A DNA stretch of 11,609 nt from Acidimicrobiia bacterium (lineage in GTDB: Bacteria; Actinomycetota; Acidimicrobiia; IMCC26256; PALSA-555). The DNA lies in assembly GCA_017853455.1 (NCBI GenBank), contig JAFMJM010000061.1:1-11609 (forward strand), read 5' to 3'. A model generated the notes under the pieces. It saw only the letters and a program-made list of their open reading frames with translations, did no database searches and was not told the origin of the DNA. Both the position numbers and the translations under genes were made by a program. Shown here in pieces: positions 7,162-11,609 of the stretch (position 1 is its first letter; each line of letters begins with the position of its first letter).

Positions 7162-9052
7162 AGTCGGCGGCGGGAGGCCGGGGTGCGCCCACCGCCGGGG
7201 CGGCGAACTCGGCGAGCGTGGCCCGGGCGGCGTCGTCGTCGAGCGCGTCGACCACCGACGCCAGGCGGGTGAGCGCCCGCTCCAGGTCGGCCGGGGACAT
7301 CACCACCGGCTCGATCCCGAGGATCGGGCCGTCGCCCACGAACGTCTCCCCGGGCCCGATCATCTCCTCGGCCAGCTTCTCACCGGGCCGCACCCCCGTG
7401 ATGAGGATCTCGATGTCGGATCCGGGCCGACGACCGACCAGCCGGATCATCCGCTCGGCGAGCTCGTAGACGTTGACCTGCTCCCCCATCTGGAGGGCGA
7501 GCACCGCGTGGTCGGCGCCCGTGGCGGCGGCCTGCAGGACCAGGCGCACGGCTTCGTCGATGCTCATGAACCAGCGGGTCATGCGCGGATCGGTGACGGT
7601 GACCGGGCCACCGGCGGCGATCTGGCGCTGGAAGGTCGGGATGACCGAGCCGCGGCTGCCCGCCACGTTGCCGAACCGGACCGCGCAGTACCGCAGGCCC
7701 GCCGGCGCTCGGGTGAGGACCACCTGCTCGGCGAGCCACTTCGTGGCGCCCATCACGCTCGACGGGTCGGCGGCCTTGTCGGTGCTGATGGCGACGAAGT
7801 GGGTGGCGTTGACGCGCCGGGCGGCGTCGACGACGTTGACGGTGCCGAGCACGTTGGTGCGCACGGCCTCGCAGGCGTGGCGCTCGAGGATCGGGACGTG
7901 CTTGTGGGCGGCGGCGTGGAAGACGATGTCGGGCCGCACCCGGGAGAAGATCCGGTCGAGGGCGATGGGATCACGCACGTCGGCGAGCACGGTCTCGAAC
8001 CGGCCCTGCAGCCCCTCGGAGGCGTCGTGGAGGTGCGTCTCGTCGTGGTCGAGCAGCACGAGGCGCTCGGGTCCGAGCGCCGCGACCTGTCGGGCGATCA
8101 CCGAGCCGATCGACCCACCGGCGCCCGTGACGAGCACCCGCCGGCCGTGGATGAGGTCGCGCACCGGCGCGGGGTCGAGCGTGACCTGCTCGCGCCCCAG
8201 GAGGTCCTCGATGCCGAGGTCGCGCACGTCACGCAACGATCCCTGCCCGTTGACCCAGGCCGACGTCGAGGGCAGGACCCGCACCGGCAGCCCCAGGACC
8301 GCCGCCTGGTCGGCGACCCGACGCGCCACCTCGGCGTTGTCGGAGACCGCGAGCAGCACCTGGTGGACGTCGCGGTCACGGGCGACTGCGGCCAGGTCGT
8401 CGACCCCACCGAGCACGGGAACGCCGAGCATCGTCCGTCGGTGGAGTCGCGGATCGTCGTCGAGCATCGCGACCGCGACCAGTCCCGCGTGCGGGCTGCG
8501 CTGCATCTCGCGCACCGCCGCGGCACCGGTCACCCCGGCACCCACCACGGCGACCCGCAGCCCCGAGCCGTCGGCACCGATCGGGTTGCGCCGGAAGGCG
8601 AACAGCCGGCTCTGGAACCGGACCAGCCCCTGGAGCACCATCACCACGAACGGTCCGAGGACCAGCACCAGCAGCGGGATGTTGGGGTTGCCCAGGCCGA
8701 ACAGCGGGACGTTGAGCACCGCGACGCACACCGCCGCCAGGGCGATCCGTCGGGCCTCGTCGATGCTGGCGTGCTGCCAGGTGCGTCCGTACCCACCCCA
8801 CAGTCCGGTGGCGAGCACCGTGAGCACGATCACCGCCGGCACGAAGATCGCGAAGCGGTGCCAGTACTTCGACGGCACGTCGAGGTCGAAGCGCATCTGG
8901 AAGAGCATGAAGTAGGTCAGCGCCGCCAGCAGCGCGTCGAGCACCACGAGGGGGATGTCGCCCCGCATGCGCGACGCCGCCACCGCCAGGCGGTTCCCGA
9001 TCGTCGTGCGTCCGGCCGGCGGCCGCGGCGTCGTGTGCCCTGCCCCACCCAT
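7160..9052 (-). CDS. Membrane nucleotide-sugar 4,6-dehydratase (PglF/WbpM/CapD family)
   Basis: Predicted to convert UDP-GlcNAc to UDP-2-acetamido-2,6-dideoxy-4-keto-hexose at the inner membrane face, the first step to bacillosamine-type sugars. The 630 residues match WbpM and PglF. Four hydrophobic segments lie at about 32-51, 67-88, 101-121 and 125-145. Next is a Rossmann-like domain with VAVVGAGVTG (167-176), then the catalytic SDR domain with VTGAGGSIGS (308-317). The active site is AISTDKAADP (421-430) with Thr424-Asp425-Lys426, and VMGATK (433-438). Met434 occupies the place of the usual SDR tyrosine, as in PglF and WbpM, and Lys438 is kept. HAAAHKHVPILE (379-390) and GVRPGEKLAEEM (553-564) are family signatures. 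ATG 9052 is chosen for its GAGGG six bases upstream and the basic lead-in to the first helix. The phosphatase gene follows by 7 bp. Confidence 0.95.
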   Translation of the reverse strand: MGGAGHTTPRPPAGRTTIGNRLAVAASRMRGDIPLVVLDALLAALTYFMLFQMRFDLDVPSKYWHRFAIFVPAVIVLTVLATGLWGGYGRTWQHASIDEARRIALAAVCVAVLNVPLFGLGNPNIPLLVLVLGPFVVMVLQGLVRFQSRLFAFRRNPIGADGSGLRVAVVGAGVTGAAAVREMQRSPHAGLVAVAMLDDDPRLHRRTMLGVPVLGGVDDLAAVARDRDVHQVLLAVSDNAEVARRVADQAAVLGLPVRVLPSTSAWVNGQGSLRDVRDLGIEDLLGREQVTLDPAPVRDLIHGRRVLVTGAGGSIGSVIARQVAALGPERLVLLDHDETHLHDASEGLQGRFETVLADVRDPIALDRIFSRVRPDIVFHAAAHKHVPILERHACEAVRTNVLGTVNVVDAARRVNATHFVAISTDKAADPSSVMGATKWLAEQVVLTRAPAGLRYCAVRFGNVAGSRGSVIPTFQRQIAAGGPVTVTDPRMTRWFMSIDEAVRLVLQAAATGADHAVLALQMGEQVNVYELAERMIRLVGRRPGSDIEILITGVRPGEKLAEEMIGPGETFVGDGPILGIEPVVMSPADLERALTRLASVVDALDDDAARATLAEFAAPAVGAPRPPAAD

Positions 9053-9058
9053 GGGGTT

Positions 9059-9063
9059 CCCTC
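9059..9063 (-). promoter_or_regulatory. Ribosome binding site of the PglF-like gene
   Basis: Minus-strand GAGGG is six bases before the ATG at 9052. It supports this start over much longer in-frame upstream readings that would run into the divergent glycosyltransferase gene. Confidence 0.5.
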
Positions 9064-9093
9064 GTCCGTGCTTCGCTTCCGGCAAGGCCTCCC

Positions 9094-9103
9094 AGGGTAC
9101 CGT
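9094..9103. promoter_or_regulatory. Overlapping candidate -10 boxes in the divergent dehydratase/glycosyltransferase gap
   Basis: Minus-strand TACCCT (9099-9094) and plus-strand TACCGT (9098-9103) both fit TANNNT and share the GTAC core. The first would start a transcript near 9087, about 35 bases before the dehydratase ATG. The second would give the glycosyltransferase a leader of about 85 bases. No good -35 box accompanies either. The plus-strand octamer GGTACCGT recurs at 3601-3608. Confidence 0.3.
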
Positions 9104-9110
9104 GACGCCC

Positions 9111-9150
9111 GAATCCCCAGGAATCTCCCCGGAATCCCCCCGGATCCCGG
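9111..9150. repeat. Four degenerate GGAATCCCC-type repeats spaced 10-11 bp
   Basis: GAATC occurs at 9111, 9121 and 9132, each followed by a C-run (CCCC, TCCCC, CCCCC). A fourth, degenerate copy GGATCCC starts at 9142. The spacing of about one helical turn places the copies on one face of the DNA. The block lies between two divergent genes, 45 bases before the glycosyltransferase start and next to the candidate -10 boxes. A regulator site or a leader element is possible; nothing identifies the binding protein. Confidence 0.45.
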
Positions 9151-9182
9151 AGGCGTCGGGCCGTCCGACGTCGGGGACATTC

Positions 9183-9187
9183 GGGAG
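9183..9187 (+). promoter_or_regulatory. Ribosome binding site deciding the GT4 start at 9195
   Basis: GGGAG is seven bases before GTG 9195. The frame is open well upstream, but the protein then begins VRILQVITDTDRRGAQ, exactly where GT4 enzymes normally begin, so the site and the homology agree. Confidence 0.55.
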
Positions 9188-9194
9188 ACGGCCC

Positions 9195-10259
9195 GTGCGG
9201 ATCCTCCAGGTCATCACCGACACCGACCGCCGGGGCGCCCAGCTCTTCGCCCTCGACCTGGCCGTGGCCCTGACCGAACTCGGACACTCGGTGCGAACCG
9301 TCGCCCTCGCGCCGGGTGTCGTGGGTGGCCTCGACGTCGAGGTCATCGGCCCCCGACGACGGTCGGTCCGCGGCACCTGGGCCCTGCGCCGCCGCATGGC
9401 TCGGTTCGACGTCACGATCGCCCACGGCTCGAGCACCGGACCCGCCTGCGCGCTGGCCGGCGCGGGCGAGGGCCGGCCGTTCGTCTACCGCCAGGTGTCG
9501 GACTCGCGCTTCTGGGCGCCCGACCCGATCCGCCGGGCCCGGGTGCGGCGCAGCCTGGCCCGGGCCGACCGTGTGGTGACCCTGTCGGCGTTCAACCGCC
9601 GCGACCTCGTCGACTGGATCGGCGTGCCGGGCGAGCGCATCCGCATCATCCCCAACGGCGTGGCCGCGACCCGGTTCCCACCGGTCGACGACGCCACCCG
9701 CCACGCCACCCGCGTCGCCCTCGGTCTCCCCGAGGCGCCGACGCTCGTGTCGGTGGGGGCGTTCGTCGCCGAGAAGGGCAACGACCTCGTGATCGCGGCG
9801 CTCGCCGACCTCCCCGGTGTCCACCTCCTCCTCGCCGGCGACGGCCCCGAACGGGTCAAGCTCCAGCAGCAGGCGGCGCGCGTGGCCCCCGGTCGGGTGC
9901 ACTTCGTCGGGGTGCTCGACCAGGCCGTCATCGCGTTCCGGGCCGCCGACGTCGCCGTCCTGGCGAGCCGCGGCGGGGACGCCATGCCGGCGTCGATGAT
10001 CGAGGCCGGGCTGTGCGGCCTGCCCGCCGTCTCGACCGCCGTCGGTGCGATCCCCGAGATCGTCCTCGACGGCCGGACCGGCGCGATCGTCGACCCCGAC
10101 GACCGCCGGGCCCTCACCGCGGCGCTCCGCCGGATGACCGACGACCTCGACGGCGCCGCCGCCATGGGTCGGGCGGCGCGCGAGCACTGCCTGGCCAACT
10201 TCGAGATCACACCCGTGGCCCGGGCGTGGTCCGACGTCCTGGCCGACGTCGTGGGCTGA
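9195..10259 (+). CDS. GT4-family glycosyltransferase
   Basis: Predicted retaining GT-B glycosyltransferase adding a sugar from an NDP donor to a lipid-linked or polysaccharide acceptor at the cytosolic membrane face. The 354 residues have the N-terminal acceptor domain starting VRILQVITDTDRRGAQLFAL, then RVVTLSAFNRRDLVDW (126-141) and IIPNGVAATRF (151-161). The C-terminal donor domain starts VSVGAFVAEKGNDLVIAAL (186-204) and has LLAGDGPER (212-220). The donor-site motif is D-X7-E: Asp262 to Glu270 in GGDAMPASMIEAG, where most GT4 enzymes have E-X7-E. The rest of the site (EAGLCGLPAVSTAVGAIPE) is normal. It stands alone on the plus strand, divergent from the dehydratase and convergent with the next GT4 gene across 19 bp. 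Donor and acceptor are not predictable from sequence. Confidence 0.92.
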   Translation: MRILQVITDTDRRGAQLFALDLAVALTELGHSVRTVALAPGVVGGLDVEVIGPRRRSVRGTWALRRRMARFDVTIAHGSSTGPACALAGAGEGRPFVYRQVSDSRFWAPDPIRRARVRRSLARADRVVTLSAFNRRDLVDWIGVPGERIRIIPNGVAATRFPPVDDATRHATRVALGLPEAPTLVSVGAFVAEKGNDLVIAALADLPGVHLLLAGDGPERVKLQQQAARVAPGRVHFVGVLDQAVIAFRAADVAVLASRGGDAMPASMIEAGLCGLPAVSTAVGAIPEIVLDGRTGAIVDPDDRRALTAALRRMTDDLDGAAAMGRAAREHCLANFEITPVARAWSDVLADVVG

Positions 10260-10268
10260 CCCGACCCG

Positions 10269-10296
10269 GTGGGCCGACTCAGGCGGGCGGGCCCAC
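10269..10296. terminator. Weak candidate hairpin terminator between convergent GT4 genes
   Basis: GTGGGCC (10269-10275) and GGCCCAC (10290-10296) can form a 7-bp GC-rich stem with a 14-base loop. It sits just after the rightward GT4 stop and extends into the last codons of the leftward gene. No T-run follows on either strand, so it would be an atypical terminator. Such stems also arise by chance in GC-rich DNA. Confidence 0.25.
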
Positions 10297-11451
10297 GGTG
10301 AGCCGCAGCCGCTTGCGCCGGAACACCTGGCGGTAGGCCTCGAGCACCCGCGTCACTACCGCCCGCTCGTCGAAGTGGGCGCTCGCCCGTTCGCGTGATG
10401 CCGCCCCGAAGCGACGGCGACGTTCGGGGTCACCCAACTCGGCGAGGGCGGCCGCCAACGCGACCGGATCGGCCACGGGGACGAGAACGCCGTTGACCCC
10501 CTCGACCACGATCTCCCGACAGCCGCGCACGTCGGTCGCCACCACCGGCAGCGCCATCGCCGCCGCCTCCATCGCCGCGCGCGGAAAGCCCTCGCGGTGC
10601 GACGGGAGCACGAAGACGTCGAACGCCGACAACAGGGCGTCGACGTCGTCGCGGTGCCCGAGGAACCGGACGCCGGCCGCCCGCGCCCGGTCGAGCACCG
10701 CCGCGTCGAGCCGATCGGCCTTCTCGTCGTCGGCACCACCGACGCACACGAGGGCGAATCGGGTCGGATCGAGGCGCTCCATCGCCGCGAAGAGCTCCGG
10801 GTACCCCTTCTCGGCCACGAGTCGACCGACCACGCCGATCACGACGACGTCGTCGGCGACGTCCCACTCCCGCCGCAGGTCCGCCCGGACGCCGGGGGCG
10901 ATCGACGCCGGGTCGAAGCGGGTGAGGTCGACCCCGTTGCCGAGGAGCCGGGCCCGGGGGGAGATCCGCCACCGGCGCAGCAACGCGACGTCCTCGGGGT
11001 TCTGGACCAGCTCGGCGTCGGAGCAGCGGGCGGCGACCGCCTCGAGTCCGTAGACCACGGTCCGCTTCGGCCACGGATCGTCGGGGGTCGCGTAGAGACC
11101 GTGCACGGTGTTGACCACCACGGGCACGCGGGCCAGTCGGCCGACGATCCGCCCGTAGAGACCGGGCTTGGGGTTGTGGGTGTGCAGGACGTCGGGCCGC
11201 TCGTCGCGCAGGATGCGCCAGAGCTCCACGGCGGCGCGCAGGTCGGCGGCGAGCGAGAACGAGCGGGTCGACGACGTCAGGGCCCGGTGCCGGACCCCGG
11301 CCGCCTCGAGCTCGGGCACCCACGGACCCGGGGCGCTGATGCCGACGACCTCGCCCCCACCCTCGACCACGGCCCGGAGCTGCGGGAGCAGGAGGTACCG
11401 GAGGCTCATGTCGACGGTGGTGAGGTGCGCCACCTTCGCCGGGCGGGTCAC
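10279..11451 (-). CDS. GT4-family glycosyltransferase (CapM/PglA-like group)
   Basis: Predicted retaining glycosyltransferase of the GT-B fold, extending a lipid-linked glycan in the cytosol. The 390 residues begin with the typical KVAHLTTVDMSLRYLLLPQL (6-25). The acceptor domain contains HTHNPKPGLYGR (90-101) and VNTVHGLYATPDDPW (113-127), both common in glycan-cluster GT4 enzymes of this group. LGNGVDLTRFD (170-180) links to the donor domain with VVGRLVAEKGYPELF (207-221). E-X7-E is intact: Glu287 to Glu295 in HREGFPRAAMEAAAM. The GTG start overlaps the upstream gene's TGA as GTGA, so it is the second or later gene of a leftward unit entering from the right edge. It has no strong ribosome site of its own, which fits translational coupling. 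The sugar specificity is unknown. Confidence 0.93.
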   Translation of the reverse strand: MTRPAKVAHLTTVDMSLRYLLLPQLRAVVEGGGEVVGISAPGPWVPELEAAGVRHRALTSSTRSFSLAADLRAAVELWRILRDERPDVLHTHNPKPGLYGRIVGRLARVPVVVNTVHGLYATPDDPWPKRTVVYGLEAVAARCSDAELVQNPEDVALLRRWRISPRARLLGNGVDLTRFDPASIAPGVRADLRREWDVADDVVVIGVVGRLVAEKGYPELFAAMERLDPTRFALVCVGGADDEKADRLDAAVLDRARAAGVRFLGHRDDVDALLSAFDVFVLPSHREGFPRAAMEAAAMALPVVATDVRGCREIVVEGVNGVLVPVADPVALAAALAELGDPERRRRFGAASRERASAHFDERAVVTRVLEAYRQVFRRKRLRLTVGPPA

Positions 11452-11609
11452 CGCCGACGCCGGTCGACGGCCGCGACGTAGGTCTCCTCGATCGCCCGGA
11501 CCGAGACCGCCGACGAGAAGCGCTCGGCCGCGGCGTCCGCGCCGGCGGCGAGGTGCGCCCGCAGCACGGGATCGGTGGCGCGCAGGATCGCCTCGGCCAG
11601 GGCCGTCGG
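11448..11609 (-). CDS. C-terminal end of a probable GT4 glycosyltransferase (5' part outside the window)
   Basis: The minus strand is open from the right edge for 53 codons to a TGA that overlaps the GTG of the next gene. The visible peptide includes LAEAILRATDPVLRAHLA, then AAERFSSAVSVRAIEETYVA and a basic end (DRRRR). This is the usual shape of the last helices of GT4 enzymes: a helix after the donor domain, then a helix with an F-S-x-x-x-x-V-R-x-x-E-x-x-Y pattern. No catalytic motif is in view, so the family call rests on this C-terminal pattern and on the neighbouring glycosyltransferase genes. Confidence 0.65.
   Translation of the reverse strand, partial: PTALAEAILRATDPVLRAHLAAGADAAAERFSSAVSVRAIEETYVAAVDRRRR

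Noticed and set aside
9053..9436. N-terminal extension of the PglF-like protein upstream of ATG 9052
   Set aside because: The frame stays open but crosses the divergent GT4 gene, carries no conserved sequence, and the ATG at 9052 has a proper ribosome site and family-like start.
7100..10336. Very long open frame on the plus strand, antisense to the PglF-like gene and running on through the GT4 region
   Set aside because: Its peptide is low-complexity, rich in Arg, His, Gly and Pro, with no family motif. It covers genes with clear catalytic motifs in other frames. Long stop-free shadows are expected in DNA with GC-rich third codon positions.

Overview
The window is a dense, very GC-rich stretch with frequent GTG starts, GTGA stop/start overlaps, weak or absent -35 boxes and TANNNT-type -10 boxes. 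This suggests a high-GC actinobacterium, but the order or genus cannot be told from the sequence alone. Nearly every gene belongs to nucleotide-sugar and cell-surface glycan biosynthesis, so this is the interior of a polysaccharide or glycoconjugate locus. Ten genes are seen almost whole: nine are complete and the leftmost is cut at its 3' end. An eleventh is a C-terminal fragment at the right edge. No stretch over 300 bases lacks a gene, and I see no RNA genes, insertion sequences, CRISPR or phage genes.

Layout, left to right. A leftward unit (3545 to 1) encodes a WbpP/GalE-type epimerase, a small PglC-like sugar-1-phosphate transferase, a PglD-like acetyltransferase and a WbpA-like UDP-HexNAc 6-dehydrogenase that runs off the left edge. 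Diverging from it is a rightward PglE-like aminotransferase (3620-4744). It converges on a leftward polysaccharide deacetylase (4758-5582), which itself diverges across 17 bp from a rightward GNAT acyltransferase (5600-6586). That gene converges, with overlapping stop codons, on a leftward pair: a PglF/WbpM-like membrane dehydratase (9052-7160) followed by a low-molecular-weight tyrosine phosphatase (7152-6583). A GT4 glycosyltransferase runs rightward (9195-10259). It converges on a leftward GT4 gene (11451-10279), which overlaps the tail of another glycosyltransferase-like gene at the right edge.

How the genes fit together (inference from family membership). The PglF-, PglE- and PglD-like enzymes form the three-step route from UDP-GlcNAc to UDP-N,N'-diacetylbacillosamine. 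The PglC-like enzyme would load that sugar phosphate onto undecaprenyl phosphate. WbpA- and WbpP-like enzymes would supply UDP-GlcNAcA and, by C4 epimerisation, UDP-GalNAcA or UDP-GalNAc. Two complete GT4 enzymes, and probably the truncated third, would extend the lipid-linked chain. The deacetylase and GNAT enzyme could edit N-acyl groups. The phosphatase suggests phosphotyrosine control by a kinase encoded elsewhere. A flippase, polymerase, ligase or oligosaccharyltransferase is not in view, so capsule, exopolysaccharide and protein glycosylation all remain possible.
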